Below are positions 1 through 6,399 of a DNA stretch of 7,470 nt, piece after piece. The stretch is from Planctomycetes bacterium SM23_32 (GTDB lineage: Bacteria > Planctomycetota > Brocadiia > SM23-32): NCBI GenBank assembly GCA_001303885.1, contig LJUE01000100.1, forward strand, positions 1 through 7,470, written 5' to 3'. Each line of letters starts with the position of its first letter. Positions within the stretch are counted from its first letter, which is position 1. The translations under genes were made by a program, and so were the position numbers. A model generated the notes under the pieces. That model saw only the letters and a list, made by a program, of their open reading frames with translations, did not search any database and was not told where the DNA came from.

Positions 1-2
1 CC

Positions 3-407
3 GGCTGGGGCCGGCCGGAGGTGGCGCTGCGCGGCGACGTCTTCGAGGCGAGCCACACCTATCGGCTGAAGGGGCTCGACGCCTATCTCACGATCATCGA
101 GGCGCAGGCGGGAGGGCGGCGCTACTACAAGGCCTATGTAGCGGACCGCCTCGACGGCGAGTGGCGGCCCGTGGCGACGACGCAGGAGCGGCCCTTTGCC
201 GGTCCGGTCAACGTGACGGACGCTGCCGCGCACTGGGCGGACTCGTTCAGCCACGGGGAGCTCGTGCGCGCCGGCCACGATGAGCGGCTGGAGGTGGACG
301 CCGCCGCGCTGCGGTTCCTCTTCCAGGGCGCTACGGACGAGCAGATGGCCGGCCGGCCCTACGGCGAGATCCCCTGGCGGCTCGGGCTGCTCGAGGCGGC
401 CCGCTGA
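3..407 (+). CDS. C-terminal fragment of a GH62-like alpha-L-arabinofuranosidase (5' end outside the window)
   Basis: The reading frame is open from the left edge to a TGA at 405-407, so this is the last 134 codons of a longer gene. A GTG at 21 is in frame but lies inside conserved sequence and is probably not the start. The fragment resembles the C-terminal blades of GH62 enzymes, which remove arabinose side chains from arabinoxylan. It has a FEAS segment near base 42, YYKAY at 123-137 followed by 'ADRLDGEW', 'PFAGPVNVT' from base 192, the 'SHGELVR' signature at 249-269, then a 'FLFQG' strand and a terminal 'IPWRLGLLE'. The Glu of FEAS (bases 45-47) lies where I would expect the family's general acid; this is from memory of the family. 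No signal peptide can be judged because the N-terminus is missing. A related five-bladed beta-propeller family such as GH43 is the alternative. The gene appears functionally unrelated to the export genes that follow, which have their own promoter. Confidence 0.72.
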   Translation, partial: GWGRPEVALRGDVFEASHTYRLKGLDAYLTIIEAQAGGRRYYKAYVADRLDGEWRPVATTQERPFAGPVNVTDAAAHWADSFSHGELVRAGHDERLEVDAAALRFLFQGATDEQMAGRPYGEIPWRLGLLEAAR

Positions 408-441
408 GGGCGCCCGGGAGCGCGTGTTCGCGGCACGGCTC

Positions 442-470
442 TTGATAGTCTCCTATCACCGCTGTAGAAT
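442..470 (+). promoter_or_regulatory. Sigma70-type promoter for the ABC transporter operon
   Basis: A -35 box TTGATA (442-447) and a -10 box TAGAAT (465-470) are separated by exactly 17 bp. Each box matches five of six consensus positions, which stands out in such GC-rich sequence. Transcription would begin near 477, giving a leader of about 60 nt before the ATG at 538. The promoter lies in the only sizeable gap upstream of the transporter gene. It also overlaps an inverted repeat, listed separately. Confidence 0.68.
443..458. promoter_or_regulatory. Inverted repeat overlapping the promoter, candidate operator
   Basis: TGATAG (443-448), a 4-nt centre TCTC, and CTATCA (453-458) form a perfect 6-bp-arm dyad. 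It covers most of the -35 box and the first half of the spacer. A dimeric regulator bound here would occlude RNA polymerase, so repression of the ABC/DUF1854 operon is the natural inference. No regulator gene is in the window, and the half-site does not let me name a family. Confidence 0.45.
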
Positions 471-537
471 GGAGATGTGAGGGAGTCTCTTTCCCAGGCC
501 ACAGGCCCTTCCGCGCGGCTTTCGCCGACATATCTCC

Positions 538-2808
538 ATGCCCGAAGAGAACACAAGATCGCGTCGCAGCGACGGCACGCCCGAAGGGCTGGGCGTGCCC
601 GAGGACGTGGCCACCTGGCTGCGCCGCGTGCTGCACGCCAGTGAGGGCGTGGCCTCCTGTCTGCTGGCGGACATCGGCCCGGACGGCGAGTTCGCCGAGC
701 TCTGGACCTTCCTGACCAACCAGCGCCTGCTGGTGCTCTCGCCCAACGGCCAGGAAGACGAGGCCGACCTGGTCTTCGAGATGCCGCTGGAGGACGTGAA
801 GAGCGCGCACATCCAGGACTACGTCGGTTCAAGCGCCCTCATCGTGGAGGGGCCGGACAGGGCACACGAGCTGGCCCGCTTCTCGCTGGGCTCCCATCAC
901 GAGGCGTCGGACCTGTGCCATTACCTGAACGCAGTGGTGGAGCAGCGCGAGGAGGGCAAGGCCTTCGAGGAGGTCGAGCCGCCCGTCACGCGCCGGCCGG
1001 AGCACCGCTGCTCGCAGTGCGGCCGCGCCCTGAGTCGCTGGAGCGAGGTCTGCTCCAACTGCATAGACCGGCGCCGACTGCTGGTGCGGCTCTTCTCCTA
1101 CGTGCTGCCTTACAAGTGGCTGGCGCTGCTGGGGCTGGGGCTGACGCTGACCATGACCGGCGTGAGCCTGGTGCCGCCGTACCTGACCAAGGTGCTCATT
1201 GACGGCGTCATCCCCCACAGCAACCTTCGGCTGCTGTGGATGATCGTCATCGTCCTCATCGGGGTCCACGCCGGCTCGGCCTTGCTCATGGTCTTCCGCA
1301 CCTACCTGATGCAGTGGATCGGCAACAAGGTGCTGTTCGACATGCGGGTGCAGCTCTACGACCACCTGCAGATGCTGCGGCTGCGCTTCTACACGCAGCG
1401 GCAGACCGGCCGCATCATGTCGCGCGTCACCAGTGACTTGCAGCGGCTCCAGTACTTCATCTCCGAAGGCTTTCAGGAGATGCTGGTCAACGTCGTGACC
1501 ATGTTCCTGATAGCCGGCATCCTGGTGTTCCTGAACCCCTTGCTGTTCCTGCTGACCCTGGCGCCGGTGCCCATCATCGCGGTCAGCACCTACATCTTCG
1601 GCCACCGCATCCACCTGCTCTACCACCGGCTGTGGCGCCGCTACGCGGGGCTGAACGCCATCCTGACGGACACGATTCCCGGCATCCGGGTGGTCAAGTC
1701 CTTTGCCCAGGAGGAGCGGGAGTCCAGGCGCTTCGGCCGGCACAGCGCGGATCTCTTCGACCAGGAGATGCAGGCGGTGAGGCTGTACTCGGGTTTCTTC
1801 CCCCTGGTGCAGTTCCTCACGACGCTCGGCTCGATCCTGATCTTCAGCGTCGGCGGCTACATGGCGGTGGCGGGCGCGACGACGCCGGGCATCCTGGTGG
1901 CTTTCACGGGCTATCTGTGGCGGTTCTACGAGCCGATCCGCTACTTCGGCCGCATGAGCCACCAGCTGCAGCATTGCGTGACCAGCGCCGAGCGTGTCTT
2001 CCAGATACTGGACAGCGACCCCGAGCCGCTCCACGTCCCGGGCGTCGAGCTGGAGCCGATGCGCGGCGAGGTGGAGTTCCGCGACGTGCGCTTCTCCTAC
2101 GAGCCGGGCAAGTACGCCCTGGACGGCGTCAGCTTCCACGTGCAGCCGGGCGAGATGATCGGTCTGGTCGGCCCCAGCGGCGCCGGCAAGAGCACCCTGG
2201 TCCACCTGATCGCGCGGTTCTACGACGTGGACGAAGGGGCGATACTCATTGACGGGCACGACATCCAGGACCTGGCCCTGCGCCACTACCGCGAGAAGAT
2301 CGGCGTCGTGCTCCAGGAGCCCTACCTCTTCCACGGCAGCGTCTGGAGCAACATAGCCTACGCCCGCCCCGATGCGTCGGCCGACGAGATGATCGCCGCC
2401 GCCAAGGCAGCCAACGCCCACGAGTTCATCGTCAACCTGCCGGACGGCTACGACACCGTCATCGGCGAGCGGGGCCAGACGCTGTCCGGCGGCGAGAGGC
2501 AGCGCATCTCCATCGCCCGGGCCGTGCTGCGCGACCCGAACATCCTCATCCTGGACGAGGCCACCGCCTCGGTGGACACCGAGACGGAAGCCATGATCCA
2601 GGCCGCCCTGGAGCGCCTGGTCCAGAACCGCACCACCTTCGCCATCGCCCACCGGCTCTCCACGCTGCGCAAGGCCGGCCGGCTCATCGTGCTGGAACGC
2701 GGCCATCTGGTCGAGATGGGGACGCACGACGAGCTGGTTGACACGGGCGGGCTCTACGGGCGCCTTTGCAGGCTCCAGTCCGAGCTGTCCAAGATGAGGG
2801 CCTGGTAA
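538..2808 (+). CDS. Type IV ABC half-exporter with N-terminal PH-like domain and zinc ribbon
   Basis: This 756-residue protein fuses a membrane domain and an ATPase, as in MsbA-type exporters, and would act as a dimer in the inner membrane. Residues about 20-145 form a soluble domain with a PH/GRAM-like run ('FLTNQRLLVLS' at 58-68). A zinc ribbon follows with Cys158, 161, 172 and 175 (CxxC-x10-CxxC). Hydrophobic helices lie near 193-215, 232-254, 315-360 and 421-460. The ATPase is complete: A-loop Tyr526, Walker A GPSGAGKST 545-553 (Lys551), Q-loop Gln593, signature LSGGERQ 649-655, Walker B ILILDEA 669-675 with Glu674, and H-loop His705. It is longer than a plain half-exporter (about 580-600 residues) because of the front end. 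No in-frame ATG, GTG or TTG lies between the upstream stop at 478 and the ATG at 538, so that start is firm despite a poor Shine-Dalgarno. Its pairing with the next gene matches a transporter family I recall as cyanophycin metabolism-associated; the substrate is not evident from sequence. Confidence 0.95.
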   Translation: MPEENTRSRRSDGTPEGLGVPEDVATWLRRVLHASEGVASCLLADIGPDGEFAELWTFLTNQRLLVLSPNGQEDEADLVFEMPLEDVKSAHIQDYVGSSALIVEGPDRAHELARFSLGSHHEASDLCHYLNAVVEQREEGKAFEEVEPPVTRRPEHRCSQCGRALSRWSEVCSNCIDRRRLLVRLFSYVLPYKWLALLGLGLTLTMTGVSLVPPYLTKVLIDGVIPHSNLRLLWMIVIVLIGVHAGSALLMVFRTYLMQWIGNKVLFDMRVQLYDHLQMLRLRFYTQRQTGRIMSRVTSDLQRLQYFISEGFQEMLVNVVTMFLIAGILVFLNPLLFLLTLAPVPIIAVSTYIFGHRIHLLYHRLWRRYAGLNAILTDTIPGIRVVKSFAQEERESRRFGRHSADLFDQEMQAVRLYSGFFPLVQFLTTLGSILIFSVGGYMAVAGATTPGILVAFTGYLWRFYEPIRYFGRMSHQLQHCVTSAERVFQILDSDPEPLHVPGVELEPMRGEVEFRDVRFSYEPGKYALDGVSFHVQPGEMIGLVGPSGAGKSTLVHLIARFYDVDEGAILIDGHDIQDLALRHYREKIGVVLQEPYLFHGSVWSNIAYARPDASADEMIAAAKAANAHEFIVNLPDGYDTVIGERGQTLSGGERQRISIARAVLRDPNILILDEATASVDTETEAMIQAALERLVQNRTTFAIAHRLSTLRKAGRLIVLERGHLVEMGTHDELVDTGGLYGRLCRLQSELSKMRAW

Positions 2809-2825
2809 CCGTGGGACAGAAGTGC

Positions 2826-3362
2826 ATGACAGAGCGGCAGGAGGAGCAGCATGCCGAAGGCGCGCAGGCCCCCTTGGACCGCGACCATTGGCCCGTCCAG
2901 CCCGAGAGCGTGAAGGTATGGGAAGACGCCTTCCACAAGCTCCACCTCAGCCTGGACGGGCAGGAGTTCGTGGACGTGCGCGCGCGGCGGGCCTTCCCCC
3001 TGTCCGAGAAGGCGGACTACGTGAGCTTCCTGGACGATAAGGACAAGGAGGTGGCGCTGCTGGCCCGCTCCCACGAGCTGGACAAGGAGAGCCGCCGCGC
3101 CCTGGAGAAGGCGCTCGACCGGATGTACTACGTGGCGAGGATCGTCCGGGTGCACGACATCAGAGAGACAATGGGCGTGGCGCACTGGAAGGTGGAGACC
3201 GACCGCGGCTACGCCTCCTTCGAAGTGGTAGAACAAGAGAACATCCGCAAGCTGCCCCACGACCGCCTGATCATCGTGGACGTGGACGGCAACCGCTTCG
3301 AGGTGGAGGACATTGAGCAGCTGGACGTGCGAAGCCAGGCGCTCATCCGCAGCGAGACCTGA
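2826..3362 (+). CDS. DUF1854 family protein, partner of the ABC exporter
   Basis: The product is 178 residues with no signal peptide or membrane helix, so it is probably cytoplasmic. The domain spans about residues 36-175. It shows the order I associate with DUF1854: 'DGQEFVDVRARRAFPLS' (44-60), a 'VSFLDDKDKEVALL' strand (66-79), a central 'YYVARIVRVHDI', then 'WKVETDRGYASFEV', 'RLIIVDVDGNRFEVEDIEQLD' split over two strands, and a final 'SQALIR'. The biochemical role is unknown. As I recall, family members sit beside or are joined to ABC transporters of the type found here and have been linked to cyanophycin metabolism. The chosen ATG has a GGGA 9 nt upstream and lies 17 nt after the transporter's stop. 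An in-frame GTG at 2811, with TGAGGG 10 nt upstream, would add five residues and is possible. The spacing indicates co-transcription and perhaps translational coupling with the transporter. Confidence 0.85.
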   Translation: MTERQEEQHAEGAQAPLDRDHWPVQPESVKVWEDAFHKLHLSLDGQEFVDVRARRAFPLSEKADYVSFLDDKDKEVALLARSHELDKESRRALEKALDRMYYVARIVRVHDIRETMGVAHWKVETDRGYASFEVVEQENIRKLPHDRLIIVDVDGNRFEVEDIEQLDVRSQALIRSET

Positions 3363-3398
3363 TCCGCCGGTTACTCCGGGTGTCCAACAGCAGAAGAT

Positions 3399-3445
3399 GG
3401 GCGGCCGGTGCCCCCGAGGGCATGGGCGCGCCCTTTGCTTTTCTT
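3399..3445 (+). terminator. Probable Rho-independent terminator after the DUF1854 gene
   Basis: GGGCG (3399-3403) can pair with CGCCC (3429-3433), enclosing an inner stem TGCCC-CCGA-GGGCA (3409-3422). Alternatively, the palindrome GGGCGCGCCC (3424-3433) forms its own short stem. Either structure is followed immediately by the pyrimidine, mostly T, tract at 3434-3445. It lies about 36 bases after the stop codon and would end the ABC/DUF1854 unit. The T tract is interrupted by C and G, so termination may be only partial. Confidence 0.5.
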
Positions 3446-3462
3446 GCATCAGGCCCTGATGC
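3446..3462. repeat. 17-bp perfect palindrome upstream of the first adaptor gene
   Basis: GCATCAGG and CCTGATGC flank a single central C, so the two 8-bp arms are perfectly symmetrical. It starts right after the T-rich tract of the terminator-like element and ends 24 bases before the ATG at 3487. In RNA it would fold as a 7-bp stem with a GCC loop. In DNA it is a typical size for a dimeric repressor site. I see no convincing -35/-10 pair around it, so its role is open: operator, mRNA 5' hairpin or second terminator stem. Confidence 0.5.
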
Positions 3463-3486
3463 GTTTCCCAGAGGCGTCACAACAGC

Positions 3487-4794
3487 ATGGCACAAGATGA
3501 AAGCGCAGAGCTGAGATACGAAGTGCGCCGGCAGGCCCGGGGCGCCGAACCGATAGCCACCCGCAGCCCGTGGCGCCGCAGACTGCTGGTGGGCGGGCTC
3601 GTCGTGCTGACGCTCGGGCTCGCCGTGGGCGGTGTGTTCATCTGGTACGCCGTGATGACCGTGCGCACCGTCTCCGCCTACGTGCGTGCGGACATGCGCA
3701 AGGTCGAAAGCAAGGTCGAGGCGCGCATCGAGGAGCTGCTCGTGGAGGTGGGCGACCACGTCGAGCCGGACCAGGTGGTGGCGCGCCTCGACGACGAGGA
3801 CCAGAGGTCGGCCCTGGAGGACGTCAAGTCCAACCTGCGCATCGCCGAGGACCTCCTCGCCCAGACCATGGTCAACCGCGACCTGATCGAAGCCAGCGTG
3901 GACTCCGCCATCGAGGCGGCCGACGCCCGCGTGGAGGCCGCCGCCGCCCGCCAGCGCGAAACGGAGGCCCACTTGGCCAGCGTGCTGAAGGGCTCCCGCG
4001 AGGAGGACATCCAGGCGGCCGAGCACCGCCTCAACGCGGCCAGGGCTCTTCGCGAGCTCTACGCGCTGGAGGTGCGCCAGTCTGAGGAGCTCGTTGTCGA
4101 GGGCATAGACTCCCGCTACATCCTCGAGCAGCGCAAGACGCGCCTGGCCACCCAGGAGGAGGCCGTTGCCGAGGCGCAGGTGGCGCTGCAGAAGCTGAAG
4201 GCAGGCGCCACCGAGGAGGAGATCCAGGCCGCCCGCCAGGCCGTGGCCACGCGCAAGGCGGAACTCGCCGAGGCCCAGGCCGAACTGTCGCGTGTGCGAA
4301 CCCGCAAGATGGAGACGATACTGGCCGACAAGCGCATCCAGGAGGCCCAGAGCCGCGTGCAGGCCGAGAAGGAACGCGTCAGGCAGGCCGAAGAAGCCCT
4401 GGCCCGCAGGCAGCTGCGCAGCCCTTGCCGCGGCATCGTCACGCGGGTCTTCGAAGATGAGGGAGAGGTCTGCGCAAAGGACAGCGCCCTCATGTTCGTC
4501 CAGAACGAGGCCAAGCCGCTCTCCATATACGGCCACGTGCGCGAGAAGGACGCCGCCTACGTCCAGCCGGGTCAGCCGGCGAGGGTCGAGATACTGCCCA
4601 CCGGCGAGGTCATCGAGGCCGAGGTGGAAAGGACCGGCCTCTACACCGCGTCCGTGGAAGCGGACGGCGGGGAGACCGTGGCCTCGCCGGCCGGCCGGCC
4701 GGAGCTGGTCTGGGTGAAGCTGCGCCTCACCGCGCCGGCCAAAGAGCCCCTGCTGCCGGGCAACCGGGCGCGCGCCGTCATACGCGTCAGGTGA
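3487..4794 (+). CDS. HlyD-family membrane fusion protein, inner-membrane anchored (adaptor 1)
   Basis: The product of 435 residues is built like periplasmic adaptors that link an inner-membrane pump to a TolC-like channel. A charged N-terminus ending in 'PWRRR' precedes one transmembrane helix (33-57), so the protein is anchored with its bulk in the periplasm. The first half of the barrel-sandwich (lipoyl-like) domain is about 67-102 ('KVEARIEELLVEVGDHVEPDQVVARLD', shown in part). A long alpha-helical coiled-coil hairpin spans about 103-308, with its turn near 'EGIDSRY'. The second lipoyl half starts at 'LRSPCRGIVTRV' (310-321), and a beta-barrel follows to the C-terminus. Inside the hairpin, 'LKGSREEDIQAA' (167-178) recurs as 'LKAGATEEEIQAA' (237-249), suggesting an internal duplication. 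A GAGG 12 nt before the ATG is a distant, weak ribosome site. The presumed pump is not adjacent. Confidence 0.88.
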   Translation: MAQDESAELRYEVRRQARGAEPIATRSPWRRRLLVGGLVVLTLGLAVGGVFIWYAVMTVRTVSAYVRADMRKVESKVEARIEELLVEVGDHVEPDQVVARLDDEDQRSALEDVKSNLRIAEDLLAQTMVNRDLIEASVDSAIEAADARVEAAAARQRETEAHLASVLKGSREEDIQAAEHRLNAARALRELYALEVRQSEELVVEGIDSRYILEQRKTRLATQEEAVAEAQVALQKLKAGATEEEIQAARQAVATRKAELAEAQAELSRVRTRKMETILADKRIQEAQSRVQAEKERVRQAEEALARRQLRSPCRGIVTRVFEDEGEVCAKDSALMFVQNEAKPLSIYGHVREKDAAYVQPGQPARVEILPTGEVIEAEVERTGLYTASVEADGGETVASPAGRPELVWVKLRLTAPAKEPLLPGNRARAVIRVR

Positions 4795-4798
4795 CGGC
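4774..4798 (+). other. Hairpin spanning the stop codon of adaptor 1
   Basis: GCCGTCA (4774-4780) and TGACGGC (4792-4798) are perfectly complementary across an 11-nt loop, and the right arm contains the TGA stop. There is no T tract, so it is not a classic terminator. It could slow 3' decay or weaken read-through before the next promoter, or it may be chance in GC-rich DNA. Confidence 0.25.
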
Positions 4799-4833
4799 CG
4801 TGCCGCCCCGCGGCCTTGTGCCGGGCCTGCCTG

Positions 4834-4862
4834 TTGACTCTGCGCCGGCAGCGTGCTATAAC
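4834..4862 (+). promoter_or_regulatory. Extended -10 sigma70-type promoter for adaptor 2 (and adaptor 3)
   Basis: TTGACT (4834-4839) and TATAAC (4857-4862) are separated by 17 bp. A TG at 4854-4855, one base before the -10 box, makes an extended -10 element. Transcription would start near 4869. This falls in the 117-bp gap between adaptors 1 and 2, and it rules out translation of adaptor 2 from the upstream in-frame TTG at 4816 on this transcript. It suggests adaptors 2 and 3 can be expressed separately from adaptor 1. Confidence 0.65.
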
Positions 4863-4911
4863 CTGCCCCGCCGCAGCCCGTGTCCAGACGCCGTCCCGAT
4901 CGGTGCCCATC

Positions 4912-6378
4912 GTGTTTTTTCATCGGACACAATCTACAAGGGGCTTCTTCTGTGCCTGTGCCTCGGCGGCCGTCCTTTGCCTGAGCGGAGCCGCCGCCGG
5001 CGCGCGCGCCGTCGAGGCGCCCGAACCGCCCCCCGGCCTCGTGCCGACCGGAATGGAGGTGCGGGCCGAGCTTCGCACGTTTGCGCCGACTCTCGTGCTG
5101 CCCGGCGAGGTGGAGTGCCCGCGCACCGACGACGTCATGTCGCACTACCGCTGGTGGGTGAACATCCAGTGGCTCAAGCCGGAGGGCCACTGGGTCGCCG
5201 CCGGCGAGACGGCCGCCGTGGTGTTCCAGGACGGGCTGTCGAACTGGGTGGAGACGGACCGGCTGCAATTGGCGATGCGCCGGGCCACGGCCGTAGCGCG
5301 GGCCGCCCGCGCCGAGCTGGCCGAGGTAGACCGCCGACACAGCGTGGCCGTGGCCGAGCGGGCGTGGGAGCGGGCGCGCCGGGCCCTGAAGGAGCTGGAG
5401 CGCGGGGCGACGCCCGAGGAGCTGCGGCTGGCGGAGATCGAAGTCGAGCGAGCGCGATGCCGCCTGGCGGCGGCCGACAGGGCCATGGAACGGCTGCAAG
5501 CCGTCGGCCGCAACAGCGACGTGCCCGAGGAACAGGCCGAAGAACTGACCCACCGGCGGGAGCTCGCCGCCGCTGCGCTGGACATGGCACAGACCGCCCT
5601 GAGCGCCCTGAAGGCCCGGCCCACCGAACTCGAACTGCTGGCCGCCAGGGCCGCAGTCAGAGCGGCGCAGGCCGCACTCGAGTCCCGCAGGCACGAGGCG
5701 GCCGCCTCTGGCCAGCAGGAACGTGCCGAGGTGACGCACGCCCGCGAGGTGGCCGAGGACTTCGGCACTGAGGTGGCTGCCCGCGAGAGTATGCTCACCA
5801 CCATGGAGCGCAAGGCCAACCTGGCCGGCGTGGTCCGCTGGGAGGAGAAGCCGGGCGCCGCTGGCGTCTCCCCACGCATCATACTGACGGTCGTGGACCC
5901 CGCAGTCGTCGTGTTCTTGGCTCGGGCCACCCAACGACAGGTCTCCCGGCTCTCGGTTGGCCGGCCCTGCCGGGTCTCGCTGGCTGCCGTCCCCGAGGGC
6001 AGTCTGCCCGGCACGATCGCTTCCATATCCCTCACCAGCGAGGACCTGGCCATGAGCCAGGTCTTCGGCCGGGAGGAGGAGTGGAAGGAGACGGACTGTC
6101 GCGTCTACGAGGTGATGGTCGAGATGGAACGCGACGAGGGGACGGCGCTCTACCAGGGCATGACGGGGCACGCCCTGGTCGCGCTCTCCGAGCCTGCCGA
6201 GTGGATAGTGATCCCCAGCTCGTGCGTCGTCAGCCGCGGGGCGGCCGACTGGGCCCTGGTGCGGGACGGACACGACTGGCGAGCACGCCAGGTAGTCCTG
6301 GCGGGCCGGGACGACAGGTTCGTCGCAGTGGCCTCCGGCCTCAGCGCTGGCGAAGCGGTCGCCGTGCTGGCCGACTGA
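4912..6378 (+). CDS. Periplasmic membrane fusion protein with signal peptide (adaptor 2)
   Basis: Starting from the GTG at 4912 the product is 488 residues. I chose this start because it gives a normal signal peptide: a short basic region (His4, Arg5, Arg10), a hydrophobic stretch around 12-30, and an 'AGARA' cleavage site after residue 33. A GTG at 4903 is also possible; a TTG at 4816 would precede the promoter. The mature protein has a Trp-rich, atypical first lipoyl-like half ('NIQWLKPEGHWVAAGE', 84-99) and a long alanine- and arginine-rich coiled coil (about 110-298). The second half begins near 'ANLAGVVRW' (302-310) and is followed by a beta-barrel. The last segment is membrane-proximal-domain-like ('WIVIPSSCVVSRGAADWALV' onward, from 431, ending in 'GLSAGEAVAVLAD'), as in RND and MacA-type adaptors. 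The hydrophobic core holds Cys14, 16 and 23 but no good lipobox, so it is likely soluble in the periplasm. It ends 21 nt before adaptor 3. Confidence 0.82.
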   Translation: MFFHRTQSTRGFFCACASAAVLCLSGAAAGARAVEAPEPPPGLVPTGMEVRAELRTFAPTLVLPGEVECPRTDDVMSHYRWWVNIQWLKPEGHWVAAGETAAVVFQDGLSNWVETDRLQLAMRRATAVARAARAELAEVDRRHSVAVAERAWERARRALKELERGATPEELRLAEIEVERARCRLAAADRAMERLQAVGRNSDVPEEQAEELTHRRELAAAALDMAQTALSALKARPTELELLAARAAVRAAQAALESRRHEAAASGQQERAEVTHAREVAEDFGTEVAARESMLTTMERKANLAGVVRWEEKPGAAGVSPRIILTVVDPAVVVFLARATQRQVSRLSVGRPCRVSLAAVPEGSLPGTIASISLTSEDLAMSQVFGREEEWKETDCRVYEVMVEMERDEGTALYQGMTGHALVALSEPAEWIVIPSSCVVSRGAADWALVRDGHDWRARQVVLAGRDDRFVAVASGLSAGEAVAVLAD

Positions 6379-6385
6379 AGAACAC

Positions 6386-6390
6386 AGGGG
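6386..6390 (+). promoter_or_regulatory. Shine-Dalgarno for adaptor 3
   Basis: AGGGG lies 9 nt before the ATG at 6400. It is the clearest ribosome binding site in the window, supports that start, and sits in the 21-nt gap after the adaptor 2 stop. Confidence 0.55.
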
Positions 6391-6399
6391 CAGTGGCAC

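Noticed and set aside
408..441. Possible terminator after the GH62-like gene
   Set aside because: There are short GC palindromes such as GGGCGCCC but no stable longer stem and no T tract, so I cannot support a terminator.
829..2727. A 632-codon open frame on the - strand opposite the ABC transporter
   Set aside because: The + strand gene has every ABC motif intact. The antisense product is rich in His, Gln, Val and Asp without motifs, a codon-bias shadow.
3434..3486. Promoter directly upstream of adaptor 1
   Set aside because: TTGCTT or TTGCAT could serve as a -35 box, but no acceptable -10 box lies 16-18 bp downstream.
4791..5771. A 326-codon + frame overlapping the start of adaptor 2
   Set aside because: The translation is an Arg/Gly/Ala/Pro-rich shadow in another frame. 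The overlapping frame has a signal peptide and adaptor domains.
3343..6399. A 1018-codon open frame on the - strand across adaptors 1 and 2
   Set aside because: It is antisense to two well-supported genes. Its translation is low-complexity in His, Leu, Gly and Arg with no recognisable domain, and such frames are expected opposite GC-rich genes.
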